Source: Tepidisphaeraceae bacterium
Lineage (GTDB): Bacteria > Planctomycetota > Phycisphaerae > Tepidisphaerales > Tepidisphaeraceae
Assembly: GCA_035998445.1 (NCBI GenBank)
Contig: DASYHQ010000028.1
Location: 20,839-84,838, forward strand
Length of the DNA stretch: 64,000 nt
Direction of reading: 5' to 3'
Position numbers and translations under genes: made by a program. Numbering within the stretch: position 1 is the stretch's first letter; each line of letters opens with the position of its first letter. Below are positions 50,501-59,457 of this stretch, piece after piece. The notes beneath the pieces are model-generated. The model searched no databases and had not been told where the DNA came from. It saw only the letters and a program-made list of their open reading frames with translations.

Positions 50501-52564
50501 CAGCTAGGTGGCACCGCGATCTTCTTCGGCATCATGACGGCGGCGCTCTGGAGCTTTCACCCCGCGTTCAAGATCAGCTCCAGCCCGCTCGTGATCATCC
50601 TGGCGTTCGCGATCATCCTGATGTCACTGCTGGTGATGTGGGTGGTCTACGGCAAGTTCGACACGGAACTGAAGCGCATCCGCTCCGGTCGCGGCACCGG
50701 TGAGGGCGCGAGCATCGCCCGCGCCAGCGTGCTGATGAGCGCGGTGCTGCTGGGCATCGCGAACATGCGCAAGCGCAAGTTCCGCACCGCGCTGACGAGC
50801 ATCACGATCGTGCTGATCACGTTCGCGGTGCTCTGCTTCACCAGCTCGTCGCGCTTCGTGGGCACCACCGCGCTGCCGACGGGCGTCGACTCGTCGCACC
50901 CGGGCCTAATGCTGCGGCAACGCGGGTTCCGCCCGATGCCCAACATCGTGCTCGACAACCTCCGCGCCGTGCTCGGCAATCAAACGCCAATGGCTCAGCG
51001 TTGGTGGAACGTGAACGCCAGCGACCCGAACGAGCAGATCCACGTCGTCGCCGCCGGCGCCGACGGCAAGCCACCGCGCATTTTTGCGGCCCAGGCGCTG
51101 CTCGGGCTGACGGCTGACGAATCACGCGTATCGCAGATCGATTCCGTGCTCGGCACCGAGGCGTTTGCCCGACTGGAGAAAGAGAAGGACATCTGCTTCC
51201 TCAGCCACGCGATCGCCAAGCAGTTGGAAGTGGATGAAGGCGACATCGTGAAGATCGGCGGGCTGGACCTGCGCGTCGCGGCGATCTTTAACGCCGAGGC
51301 GTTTGACAGCAAGGTGGCCACGCTGAGCGGTGAGTCACTGGCGCCGTTGAAGTACAGCAGCGGCGCGCTGGACGCCGGCGGTCGGAAGCTTTCGGACGCC
51401 GGCCTGGAAGACCTGGACTTCAGCGCCGACGTGTCGGCCAGCGAGGTGACGGGGGGCGCGTACGAGCACCTGTCGGCGACGCGGTTCGTGATCGTGCATG
51501 CCGACGTGTCGGCTGCGCTGCCGATGGCGTCGCTGCGCAGCGTCGCGATCCGCGTGCCGGACTTCAAGGCGGTGGTGCCGGTCGCCGACGATCTCACGCG
51601 TCGCTTCGCGATCACGACGTTCGCTGGCTACGAGGACGGCGTGAAGCTGGTGGCCGCCGGCAACCTTGCCAGCGTGAGCGGGGCGGGGCAGGTGGCGGTG
51701 CCGCTGGCGATCGCGGGCCTCATCGTCTTCAACACCATGATGGGCTCGATCGCCGAACGGCGGCGCGAGATCCACGTCTACACGTCGCTCGGCCTGGCGC
51801 CGCTGCACGTGGGCGCGCTGTTCGTCGCCGAGGCGATGACCTATGGGTTGATTGGCACCGTGTTCGGGTACGTGATCGGTCAGGGCGTCGGCACATTATT
51901 GATGCACTTGGGCTGGCTGGGTGGGGTGACGCTGAACTACAGCGGCAGCAGCGCGATGATGACGATGGGCCTGATCCTGCTGATCGTGCTGCTGTCGGCG
52001 TTGGTGCCGGCCCGGCTGGCGAGCAAGATCGCCGCCCCGAGCATCGAGCGCAGCTGGCGCGTGCCACTGCCCAAGGACGACGAGATCCGCGCTGTCCTGC
52101 CGTTCACGATCAACAAGACCGCCGCCGACGGCGCGCTGGCCTACCTGGCCGACTTCTTCGCGGCCCACCAGGAGGGCAGCATCGGCAAGTTCAGCGCCGG
52201 TAAGGTGGAAGCTTTCACCTTCGAGGACGAGCACGGCCGCAGCAGCCGCGGGCTGAAGACCGTGATCTGGTTGACGCCGTTCGATCTGGGCGTCCGCCAG
52301 CACCTCATGCTGCTGATCCACCCCGGCGAGTACCCCGAGATCTACGAGGTCCAGGTCCTCCTCCAACGCCTCAGCGGCGACGACGGCAGCTGGTACCGCA
52401 TGAACCGCACGTTCCTCACCGAACTGCGCAAGCAGTTCCTCGCCTGGCGATCCCTGTCCCCGCAACGCATGCTCGACTTCGTCGAAGAGAGCAAGGTCCT
52501 CTTCGCCCAAACCCCCGAACGCGTCGTCACGACGGCGGGGGGCGAGGCGGTACGTTTGGGATAA
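47522..52564 (+). CDS. Giant FtsX permease with a degenerate M28 peptidase ectodomain
   Basis: A 1680-residue membrane protein. A signal sequence (LLRVCCIVLFLG) starts it. Residues ~30-330 resemble a PA-domain plus M28 zinc aminopeptidase, but the metal-binding positions are lost: the HLDS-like site reads PLEAS, the DNASG-like site LANGAGQ and the GGEE-like site TGADS. A coiled-coil region (ETSEREVEQQIARVEEL) and a large mixed region follow. Three hydrophobic helices lie near 960-1045 (AAIFLLLLCVPFSF and onward). An FtsX-type transmembrane core comes next (KFRTALTSITIVLITFAVLCF, IVFNTMMGSIAERRREIHVYTSLG), then a cytoplasmic tail of about 160 residues. It is the first gene of the seven-gene locus and would pair with the FtsX permease and ATPase encoded downstream. 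Confidence 0.8.
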   Translation: MNRNFTFVRARMLLRVCCIVLFLGQTSKAEVSVGQFDADLRAIASSPSRVIGSEGYENTVEYVEAELAKLGDAVEVRRQTFPVMVPFTTSATMEIATEGGGPRVEQIYPFWPATVRVNATPAEGISGRIVYLKEAAPDQIKPASVKGQIAAIDAKAGVRWQQVAYFGASAILILGDEQTTHVDLRSHDVPVPVNMPRFYVPAGPLADSIRAGAFTDTDVATLKAAVSWKQVNAVNLYAFIKPSAPAPEGWERSTPPAAITFAVPLEASGLVPDLANGAGQAVQTAAGLAIARELAQQPVRRPVMMAFTGADSIAQLGTRNMFMALADPPAKWRVKLTELETSEREVEQQIARVEELQASLTSIDTTADRLLIDRIKKLIETDAALQQEALFRYRLMRPSEMSEELRTHVRGLEDNQVLLGAIRAAFDQRPEELTKPANKDLATYYLQRAMERLAGATGKLGLKQNYAERRAQLQRRIDLYEWLAGRLNRDPNPSGKANNSRLIEALIALDLSDGGVRVGPMFFGNALRSSNISQIQEFGDWFQRQQRAAESGEGGDWVTRTAGVIDLEPLNNSRSPSSWLAGPLPIGTEVAQAWGVPGFSLITLDDMRPRRDTPADTMEMLTAERLNSTIVPQLQAVSTMIRPALNDARFAGQIELKWDTNEIAGQVVSLASGRPVPDLPREGFHATYYYANNGNGKIPALKFYTPSIGLRRMELIPTDAEGRYRFEGLPRNGDYNGLAVHVYTITPGTGAITASSDLGKSGSEIKWFADIRQTNQQMRSIVFQCAEFSLFGLYDPRFLQSLGELLPLDARRNAEPQRFSFLIRDQMLAGFTEPSLRALLLFRYGRVGNRLMLLNIDLSAQTQGVGEGAVGYTVQQLNDLGALSMATVKDFATLDAKRLADYREAGVSSELVDDLHTGAAKQIEAAQAAYAADDGAALIANANGAWADEARVYQAAQDMASDVVRAAIFLLLLCVPFSFCMERLVIGSPNIYKQLGGTAIFFGIMTAALWSFHPAFKISSSPLVIILAFAIILMSLLVMWVVYGKFDTELKRIRSGRGTGEGASIARASVLMSAVLLGIANMRKRKFRTALTSITIVLITFAVLCFTSSSRFVGTTALPTGVDSSHPGLMLRQRGFRPMPNIVLDNLRAVLGNQTPMAQRWWNVNASDPNEQIHVVAAGADGKPPRIFAAQALLGLTADESRVSQIDSVLGTEAFARLEKEKDICFLSHAIAKQLEVDEGDIVKIGGLDLRVAAIFNAEAFDSKVATLSGESLAPLKYSSGALDAGGRKLSDAGLEDLDFSADVSASEVTGGAYEHLSATRFVIVHADVSAALPMASLRSVAIRVPDFKAVVPVADDLTRRFAITTFAGYEDGVKLVAAGNLASVSGAGQVAVPLAIAGLIVFNTMMGSIAERRREIHVYTSLGLAPLHVGALFVAEAMTYGLIGTVFGYVIGQGVGTLLMHLGWLGGVTLNYSGSSAMMTMGLILLIVLLSALVPARLASKIAAPSIERSWRVPLPKDDEIRAVLPFTINKTAADGALAYLADFFAAHQEGSIGKFSAGKVEAFTFEDEHGRSSRGLKTVIWLTPFDLGVRQHLMLLIHPGEYPEIYEVQVLLQRLSGDDGSWYRMNRTFLTELRKQFLAWRSLSPQRMLDFVEESKVLFAQTPERVVTTAGGEAVRLG

Positions 52565-52686
52565 ATCAGCGGCCCACGAATGGGCACGAATAAGACGAAT
52601 CATTCGAGTCGATTCGTGACCATGGGTGGGCGGTCTGCGACTGCGACTGAAGGAATGACGGACAACGGACAGAGAACTGATAACCG

Positions 52687-54693
52687 ATGAAAGAAGATCT
52701 CGAACTAAAACAGTTCCGCGAGCTGATGCCCACGCCCGATCGTTGGGAAGAAGGCTTTGGCTATAAGGCCATGTTCGGCGCGCTGTTCGTCGGGCTGATC
52801 ATGACGCCGGCGAGCATGTACATGCAGCTGGTCGTCGGACAGGACGTGGGGTCGGCGGCGCAGTGGGTGACGATCATCCTCTTCATCGAGGTTGCCCGCC
52901 GGTCGTTCACGGTCCTGAGCCGGCCCGAGATCTACGTGCTGTACTACATGGCGGGGGCGGCCATCGTGCAGGGATCGGGCGGGTTGCTCTGGAACCAGTT
53001 CCTGATCCAAAGCGACGCATTTCGATCGTTCGGCATAACAGACAAAATACCCTCGTGGGTCGCGCCCGGCAGTCCGGACGTGCTGGGCCAGCGGACGTTC
53101 TTTCACCCCGCATGGCTGGTCCCCATTGGGCTGATGGCGCTCGGCCAAGTGCTGCAGCGCGTCGACCACTTTGGCTTGGGCTACGTGATGTACCGGCTCA
53201 CCAGCGACGTCGAGAAGTTGCCGTTCCCCATGGCACCGGTCGGCGCGCAGGGCATTACGGCACTGGCCGACGCGTCGGGCGGCAAAGAGACCTGGCGATG
53301 GCGGGTGTTCAGCTTCGGCGCGATGCTCGGCATGCTGTTCGGCGCGATCTACATTTCACTGCCGGCCGTCAGTGGCGCGTTTCTGCCCGAGGGCATCGCG
53401 ATCTTTCCGATTCCGTTCAAGGATTTGTCGCTCAACACTGAGTCGTTCCTGCCCGCCACGCCGATGATGATCAGCTTCAACCTCGGTTTGGTGCTGGCGG
53501 GCATGGTGCTGCCGTACTGGGCGATGGTGGGGAGCCTGATCGGGTTGATCTTTACGATCGTGCTGAACCCCACGCTGCAGAACATGGGCATCCTGAAGAC
53601 GTGGGCGCCCGGCACGCCGGCGCTGAACACGATCAACGCCAATTACCTCGACTTCTACCTCTCGTTCGGCCTGGGCCTGACCGCCGCCATCGCGATCATC
53701 GGGTTCTGGCACGTCTTCAGCGGGCTGCGCAGCAAGAAGAAGACGATCGACGATAACTCAACCACGACCATCCAGTGGCGCAACCTGTTCCACCCACCGG
53801 CGGGGCGCGGCGACATCTCGATCTGGATCGGCCTGGGGATCTACGTCGGCTCGATGTGCATCACGATCGCGCTCGCCTGGATCCTGCTGGCGATGGCGCA
53901 CCGCGACAACCCGGCCAACAGCGCGATCTCGTACACGCTGATCGGCGTGCTGGCGTTCTACGGGTTCATCTACACGCCGATCATCAGCTACGTGTCTGCC
54001 CGCATGGAGGGCATCATCGGCATGAGCGTGCAGGTGCCGTTCGTGCGCGAGGCGACCTTCATCATGACCGGCTATCAGGGCGCCGCAATCTGGTTTGCGC
54101 CGTTCCCGGCGTACAACTACGGTGCCCAGACCGTCTACTTCCGCCAAACCGAACTGACCGGCACGAAGATCACCAGCATGATCAAGGCCGAGGCCTTCGT
54201 CATGCCCATCGTGATCGTCGCGACGCTGGTCTTCAGCCAGTTCATCTGGCGCATCGCGCCGGTGCCCAGCAGCGCGTTCCCCTACGCCCAGCAGTTCTGG
54301 GAGGTGACGGCATACCGGCAGGCAATCGTGATGAGCAGCACGCTGCCCGGCGGGGAAAACGGACCGTTCTACGAGGCGTTCAACACCGTTTACCTCGGTG
54401 TGGGCCTGGTGGCGGCGTTGGGGTCGTACGCGATCATGTCGTTCCTCGGGCTGCCGATCCTGCTGGTGTACGGCGTGATTCGCGGGATGGACCAGAGCAC
54501 GCCCGACGTCATCCTGCCACAGTTCATCGGCGCGGTGCTGGGACGGTTCGTGCTCGCCAAACGGTTCGGTGACATGTGGCCGCAGTACCGCGTGGTCTTC
54601 TTCGCGGGCTACGCGTGCGGCGTGGGGCTCATCTCGATGCTCAGCCTGGGGCTGGTCTTTATGAGCAAGAGCGTGTTTCAGGCAACGTATTAG
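52687..54693 (+). CDS. OPT-like multi-pass membrane protein (DUF6785-like)
   Basis: A 668-residue protein with about 14 hydrophobic helices; it resembles proteins annotated DUF6785 in planctomycetes and, more distantly, oligopeptide (OPT) transporters. Conserved-looking features are RRSFTVLSRPEIYVLYYMAG, LPFPMAPVGAQGITALAD, a glycine-rich LGMLFGAIYISLPAVSG and the charged loop YVSARMEGIIGMS. Substrate unknown. It follows the giant permease by 122 bp and is the first of two adjacent, distantly related membrane proteins. There is no clear ribosome-binding site at the ATG. Confidence 0.75.
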   Translation: MKEDLELKQFRELMPTPDRWEEGFGYKAMFGALFVGLIMTPASMYMQLVVGQDVGSAAQWVTIILFIEVARRSFTVLSRPEIYVLYYMAGAAIVQGSGGLLWNQFLIQSDAFRSFGITDKIPSWVAPGSPDVLGQRTFFHPAWLVPIGLMALGQVLQRVDHFGLGYVMYRLTSDVEKLPFPMAPVGAQGITALADASGGKETWRWRVFSFGAMLGMLFGAIYISLPAVSGAFLPEGIAIFPIPFKDLSLNTESFLPATPMMISFNLGLVLAGMVLPYWAMVGSLIGLIFTIVLNPTLQNMGILKTWAPGTPALNTINANYLDFYLSFGLGLTAAIAIIGFWHVFSGLRSKKKTIDDNSTTTIQWRNLFHPPAGRGDISIWIGLGIYVGSMCITIALAWILLAMAHRDNPANSAISYTLIGVLAFYGFIYTPIISYVSARMEGIIGMSVQVPFVREATFIMTGYQGAAIWFAPFPAYNYGAQTVYFRQTELTGTKITSMIKAEAFVMPIVIVATLVFSQFIWRIAPVPSSAFPYAQQFWEVTAYRQAIVMSSTLPGGENGPFYEAFNTVYLGVGLVAALGSYAIMSFLGLPILLVYGVIRGMDQSTPDVILPQFIGAVLGRFVLAKRFGDMWPQYRVVFFAGYACGVGLISMLSLGLVFMSKSVFQATY

Positions 54694-54799
54694 GGAATTG
54701 CCGGTTTGCGGTTCCGCTTGTGATCGAACGACCGGAGGCGATCGCTTCCGCTCCCCCAATCGCAAGGTGGCAGTCGCAGCCCGAAAATCGACGAACTCC

Positions 54800-56887
54800 A
54801 TGTCCGATCCCAACCTTACCATTCCCGCGCGTCGCGCCGTGAACCTGCGCAGCGTGCTGCTCGGCCTGCTCGGGGTGTTGTTCATCTGCGGGCTGACGCC
54901 GTACAACGACTATGCGGTCGGCAACACGTACCTCGTCGGCAACTTCATGCCGGTGGGGCTGCTGCTGTTCTTCCTGGTCATCGTCCTGCTGGTCAACGCA
55001 CCACTGTGGCGATGGCGACCGCGGATGGCGTTCAGCGCGGGCGAACTGGCGACGGTGATGGCGATGATGCTCGTCAGCTGCGCGTTGCCCAGCAGCGGGT
55101 TGATGCGCTACCTGCCGGCGCACCTGGCCAACGTTCACCACCACGCCAACGCTCGGGCCGTGCAATATGGGGACCTGGTCGATCAGCTGAACCTGCCCGA
55201 TTGGGCGTTCCCCACGTTCGCCGGTGACACGGTGCGCGAGCGGGCGAACGACGATGTGGTGAAGTACTACCGCTCGCGCATCCCCGCCGACGATGCCGAC
55301 AGGTGGGGCCCGATCCTGCGGGCCTGGATCACGCCGGCCATTACGTGGGGCGCGCTGACGGCGTTCGTATTGGGCGCGGTGCTGTGCGGGTCGGTCATCG
55401 TGCGCCACCAGTGGGCGGAGAACGAACGGCTGGCGTTCCCGCTGGCGGGGGTGTACCTGTCGCTCATCGAGAGCCCCAAGCCGGGGCGCAGCCTCAACGC
55501 GCTGTTCCTCAATCGCGGCTTCTGGATCGCTGCACTGATGGTGTTCGTGATCCACGGCGTCAACGCGCTGCGCAGGTACGACCCGCAGCACTGGCCGGAG
55601 ATCCCGCTCAACTTCGACCTGGGCAAGATATTCAGCGAAGGCGTACTACGGTTTACCGACTGGGGCTTAAAGGCGCAGACGCTCTACTTCTGCATCGTCG
55701 GCTTCGCGTTCTTCATCCAGTCGAGCGTCGGCTTCAGCTTGTGGTTCTTCTACGCCGTTCTGCTGCAGTTGGTGATGATCGTTTACGCGCAATCGGGCGC
55801 CGAGTTCGGGGCGGCCGCGCAGCAGGACGTGTTCTTAGGTGGGTTGATCCCGTTTGCGTTGATGATCGTCTGGATCGGGCGTGGCCACTGGGCCGCGGTC
55901 ATCCGGCGAATGTTCGGTCGCGGGCGACCGACCGACCCCAAGGGACGTTACCTGCCTTACTCGATCGCAGGGTGGGGGCTGGTGGGCTGCCTCGCGGGCG
56001 TGTTCATGTGGCTGACGTTGGTCGGGATGTCGCCGATGGGCGCGATCGTGTTGATCCTCTTGATCGGCACGTTCTATCTCGTGCTGGCGCGCATCGTGGC
56101 CGAGACAGGGCTGATCTTCGTGCAGTTGATCATCCCGTTGAACCGCCCGTGGGTGTTCATGTTGCAGGACATGCCAAGCGCGCTGGCGGTGCGGCCGAGC
56201 GGCACGACGATGTTCTGGAACAACATGGCCGGCAGCATGTTCGCGCACGACATGCGCGAGGGGCTGTCACCGTTCTCGACCAACGCGCTGCGCATCGCCG
56301 ACGTCGCCGAGTACGACCGCCCGAACCGTGGGCAGGGATACGGGCTGTTTGCGTGCATGGTGCTGGCGCTGGTGGTGGGCTTCGTCGTCGCCGGGGCCAG
56401 CACGCTCTGGGTCGAATACTCCTACGCCACACCACTGGGCCGCGGCTCGACGAACCTGTTGAACCACTACGCGGTAGATATAACCCCGGTGTCGCAAGTG
56501 CTCGACCCGACCGCCGCCTTCATCGCGCCGAACAACGGTCCGAAGGACTCGCACAACCACCTCGTCTACGCGGGGCTGGGCGTGGTGCTCGTGGGGGCGC
56601 TCAGCATGCTGCGGCTACGCTTCGTCGCCTGGCCGCTGCACCCGATCGGCTTCCTGATGGCGTTCGGGTATCCGCTGAAGCGCATCTGGTTCAGCATTCT
56701 GCTCGGCTGGCTGGCGAAGGTGATGATCGTGAAGTTCGGTGGCTCGGAGATGTTCAAGACCGCCCGGCCCGTCTTCATCGGGCTGATCGTCGGTGAAGCG
56801 GCGGCGGCGTCGTTCTGGCTGGTCGTCAGCCTGGTGATGAACGCGCTGGGCATGGAATACTTCGCGATCAGCCTGTTGCCGAACTAA
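54800..56887 (+). CDS. OPT-like multi-pass membrane protein (DUF6785/DUF6784-like)
   Basis: A 695-residue protein with about 14 hydrophobic helices, distantly related to the gene before it. It starts MSDPNLTIPARRAVNLRS, then SVLLGLLGVLFICGL. A periplasmic loop carries HHHANARAVQYG and NDDVVKYYRSRIP; ENERLAFPLAGVY resembles the LPFPMAPV region of the neighbour. The end AWPLHPIGFLMAFGYPLKRIWFS is typical of DUF6784-like C-terminal domains. ATG 54800 is chosen because the upstream frame runs through a degenerate repeat. Together the pair may form one heteromeric transporter; that is inference. Confidence 0.75.
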   Translation: MSDPNLTIPARRAVNLRSVLLGLLGVLFICGLTPYNDYAVGNTYLVGNFMPVGLLLFFLVIVLLVNAPLWRWRPRMAFSAGELATVMAMMLVSCALPSSGLMRYLPAHLANVHHHANARAVQYGDLVDQLNLPDWAFPTFAGDTVRERANDDVVKYYRSRIPADDADRWGPILRAWITPAITWGALTAFVLGAVLCGSVIVRHQWAENERLAFPLAGVYLSLIESPKPGRSLNALFLNRGFWIAALMVFVIHGVNALRRYDPQHWPEIPLNFDLGKIFSEGVLRFTDWGLKAQTLYFCIVGFAFFIQSSVGFSLWFFYAVLLQLVMIVYAQSGAEFGAAAQQDVFLGGLIPFALMIVWIGRGHWAAVIRRMFGRGRPTDPKGRYLPYSIAGWGLVGCLAGVFMWLTLVGMSPMGAIVLILLIGTFYLVLARIVAETGLIFVQLIIPLNRPWVFMLQDMPSALAVRPSGTTMFWNNMAGSMFAHDMREGLSPFSTNALRIADVAEYDRPNRGQGYGLFACMVLALVVGFVVAGASTLWVEYSYATPLGRGSTNLLNHYAVDITPVSQVLDPTAAFIAPNNGPKDSHNHLVYAGLGVVLVGALSMLRLRFVAWPLHPIGFLMAFGYPLKRIWFSILLGWLAKVMIVKFGGSEMFKTARPVFIGLIVGEAAAASFWLVVSLVMNALGMEYFAISLLPN

Positions 56888-56953
56888 CGGCCATTCGCCG
56901 AGGGCGGACGCAGGCGATTGCCGCTATGTAACGAGGTTTGCAAACGAGTTAAA

Positions 56954-57883
56954 GTGACGACCGTGTCCTCGCCCATCCTCGACAATAATCGCCTTGACCA
57001 TCAGCGTGACGGGCTGCTGGCGTGGCAGGGGTGGCACGTGCGCGTACCGACCGACTGGTCACCGATTAAGATCGAGGGTGACTTCGACCGCGGCTTTGTG
57101 GCGATGGCCGACCTGGACCGCGAGCGCATCGGCATTCGCTGGCAGCAGGCGCGCAAGAACGGCGATCCGCACAAACTGGTCGCCGCGGCGATGATAAACG
57201 AGGTCGGCGTGCTCGCCGCCGCCGAGGCGACTGCATCCAACAACGAGCATTGGTCGGCGGCCCGGCTGTACATCGAGCCCGACCCGCCGGGGCGCGACGT
57301 CTGGATCGCCTACAGCGCCGCCACCGGGCGGTTGGTGCAAATCGTTTACCAGGCCGTTCGGCGCGACAACGTGTTGCGCGACACGCTCGTGCCCCACGTT
57401 CGCGACACCGGCGAAGCAGGCGGCGCCACGCTGTGGGCTGCGTTCTGGTTGAACGTGACGCTGCCGCGGCCGATGAAACTCAACGCCCAACGGCTGAACG
57501 TGGGCGACCTAGCCCTGTCGTTCGCCACGCCCGCAGGTGAACTGCTGGTGCGCCAGATGGCCGCCGCCCGCGTGGCGCTCGCCCGGCGGCCGTTGTCGGC
57601 GTGGGTTACCGCCAACCGCGAGCCCAAGCGCTATCGGCCCGTCGACGAACCGGAGACGGTCACTGTCGCGGGCATGGCAGGTGTGATGCAGCGCTACACG
57701 CGCCGCCGGCGGCTGGTGCTGGCGCGTTGGATCCCGCGCGGGTTCGTCTCCTACTGTATGCATGACACGGCCAGCGACCGGCTGACGATCGTGCGCGCTC
57801 CCGATGACGATCTCGCGCAACAGGCGATTAACGGCATCGGCCAACTCAACGCCGCCGCCGTTGGCAAGGACGGCGGCCCATGA
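56954..57883 (+). CDS. Unknown soluble protein of the seven-gene locus
   Basis: A protein of about 309 residues with no signal peptide, membrane helix or recognised catalytic motif. It is rich in beta strands: WQGWHVRVPTDWSPIKIEG, RGFVAMADLDRERIGIRW, WIAYSAATGRLVQIVYQ. A conserved-looking Arg/Lys-rich RYTRRRRLVLARWIPRGFV segment lies near the end. It overlaps the PqqD-like gene by 4 bp (ATGA), so the two are translated together, which suggests a shared complex. The start is uncertain: GTG at 56954 or 56963 is proposed since the open frame begins with TTG further upstream. Function unknown. Confidence 0.55.
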   Translation: MTTVSSPILDNNRLDHQRDGLLAWQGWHVRVPTDWSPIKIEGDFDRGFVAMADLDRERIGIRWQQARKNGDPHKLVAAAMINEVGVLAAAEATASNNEHWSAARLYIEPDPPGRDVWIAYSAATGRLVQIVYQAVRRDNVLRDTLVPHVRDTGEAGGATLWAAFWLNVTLPRPMKLNAQRLNVGDLALSFATPAGELLVRQMAAARVALARRPLSAWVTANREPKRYRPVDEPETVTVAGMAGVMQRYTRRRRLVLARWIPRGFVSYCMHDTASDRLTIVRAPDDDLAQQAINGIGQLNAAAVGKDGGP

Positions 57884-58260
57884 TGCCGTTCCGCAGCAAG
57901 CCCAAGCAGAAGACGCCGACGCGCGAAGAGGCGCTGTCGGTCAAACCGCTGCGCCTGGTGGAGGCCGACGTGCAACCCGACGGGAAGGGCGGCGCTAAAC
58001 TGAAGGTGCCGCTGCAGCAGTCCAAGTGGTCGGGCATGTTCTTCAAGCTGCCCAGCGGCGCGACCAAGACGTTCGAACTCGACGAGATCGGCCTGCTCGT
58101 CTGGAACGGCTGCGACGGTAAGACGCCGGTCAAGCGGCTCGTGGAAACCGTGGCGAAGCAGTATGGCGTCAGCCCGCGCGAGGCGGAGGTCTCCACCTTC
58201 GCGTTCCTGCAGACGCTGATGAAGAAGAACCTGATCGGCCTGACGACGGAAAAACAGTAA
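57880..58260 (+). CDS. PqqD-like peptide-binding protein
   Basis: A 126-residue protein. A basic N-terminus (FRSKPKQKTPTREEAL) and two-strand segment precede a PqqD-like winged-helix core: FFKLPSGATKTFELDEIGLLVWNGCDGKTPVKRLVETVAKQYG in short pieces, with the LDEIGLLVW and VKRLVETVA helices diagnostic. PqqD-like domains (RRE) bind leader peptides in RiPP systems, normally beside a radical SAM enzyme. None is present here; the partners are ABC and OPT-like proteins. The start overlaps the previous stop (ATGA). Confidence 0.8.
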   Translation: MMPFRSKPKQKTPTREEALSVKPLRLVEADVQPDGKGGAKLKVPLQQSKWSGMFFKLPSGATKTFELDEIGLLVWNGCDGKTPVKRLVETVAKQYGVSPREAEVSTFAFLQTLMKKNLIGLTTEKQ

Positions 58261-58323
58261 ACGCCCGAGCGGGCCCCGCGCATCACGGCGCGTGGCCCAG
58301 CGGGCTGAACGTGTGGTGTAACG

Positions 58324-59346
58324 ATGACGATGACGGCGAAAGCTTCCGGCCAAGTGCAGCGACAACGGTCGCTGCCGTTCTCCAAGGCGATCGAAATCGC
58401 CTACAAGAGCATCCGCCTGCGCCTGTCGCGCAGCCTGCTGGTGACCAGCGGCATCGTGCTGGCGCTGGCGTTCCTGATGTCGATCCTCGCCGGTGAAGCG
58501 ATGATCAAGGGCATGCGCGGCTGGATCGAAGCCGCCCCCACGTCGGCCGAGTTCGAATCGTTGCGGGCGCGGCGAGCGCAGATCGATGCCAGCCGTGAAC
58601 CGCTCACCGCCGCCCTTATCGCCGCGGTCGCCCGCGACCCCGCCGCCGCCACCGCAACCGTGCCCGGTGAGGCCGTTACCAGCAACTTCAACTCGGTTGA
58701 GGTGTTTGGCGGCGAACTCCCCGACATCGCCAAGGAGGTCGGTTCCCCGCTGCCCGCCGGGGCGCAGGAACTGAAGGTGGCGTTCGACCACGACCCGAAG
58801 TTGGTCGACACGATGAAGCAATGGATAGCGACCGGCCGCGATCTGCAGGCCGTTCGCGCCGAAATCACCGGCCCCCAGCAACTCGAAGCCATGCTGAAAG
58901 GTGCCGGCGTGCCCACCACGCCGGCCGAGATCGCCAACAGTAAGATTCAGACGCGCTGGCTGATCGGCCTGGCACTGATGGTCGCGTTCGCCGGCATCCT
59001 GAACGCCATGTTGATGAGCGTGACCGAACGCTTCCGCGAGATCGGCACGATGAAGTGCCTGGGCGCCCTCGACAGCTTCATCATCAAACTGTTCCTGATT
59101 GAAAGTTTGTTCCAAGGCCTCGTCGGCACGATCATCGGCGTGATCGGTGGGCTGCTGCTCAGCCTCGTTTCGGTCTGGAGCACCTACGGCGGCTTCGCGT
59201 GGAAGAACATGCAGTGGAACGAACTGATGATCGGCATCGCCGTCTGCACCGCCGTTGGCATAGGCCTGACGGTGGCGGGGGCGCTGTACCCCGCCTGGCA
59301 GGCCGCCCGCATGCAGCCGATCGAGGCGATGCGGTCCGACGTGTAG
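58324..59346 (+). CDS. FtsX/MacB-type ABC permease
   Basis: A 340-residue permease with the type VII ABC (MacB, LolC/E, FtsX) layout. A first helix after a short cytoplasmic stretch is at about 38-55 (LLVTSGIVLALAFLMSIL), a periplasmic domain of about 150 residues follows, and three C-terminal helices form the FtsX core: LIGLALMVAFAGILNAMLMSV, LFQGLVGTIIGVIGGLLLSL and AVGIGLTVAGALYPAWQAAR. TERFREIGTMKCLGA is the conserved coupling helix that contacts the ATPase. It ends PIEAMRSDV, as usual in the family. It precedes the LolD-like ATPase by about 110 bp. Confidence 0.9.
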   Translation: MTMTAKASGQVQRQRSLPFSKAIEIAYKSIRLRLSRSLLVTSGIVLALAFLMSILAGEAMIKGMRGWIEAAPTSAEFESLRARRAQIDASREPLTAALIAAVARDPAAATATVPGEAVTSNFNSVEVFGGELPDIAKEVGSPLPAGAQELKVAFDHDPKLVDTMKQWIATGRDLQAVRAEITGPQQLEAMLKGAGVPTTPAEIANSKIQTRWLIGLALMVAFAGILNAMLMSVTERFREIGTMKCLGALDSFIIKLFLIESLFQGLVGTIIGVIGGLLLSLVSVWSTYGGFAWKNMQWNELMIGIAVCTAVGIGLTVAGALYPAWQAARMQPIEAMRSDV

Positions 59347-59432
59347 AGGATTGAAGACATGAAGTATGAAGACATGAAGCCGCGATGTTGCCTTCTTCAT
59401 GTTTCATGTCTTCATGTTTCACCAACTTGAGA
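59342..59432. repeat. Inverted repeat of GAAGACATGAAG words
   Basis: GAAGACATGAAGTATGAAGACATG and inverted CATGTTTCATGTCTTCATG words flank a short loop in the gap between the FtsX and ATPase genes. It may modulate expression of the second gene. Confidence 0.7.
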
Positions 59433-59457
59433 TAAGACAAGAAACACTGGAGTACCC

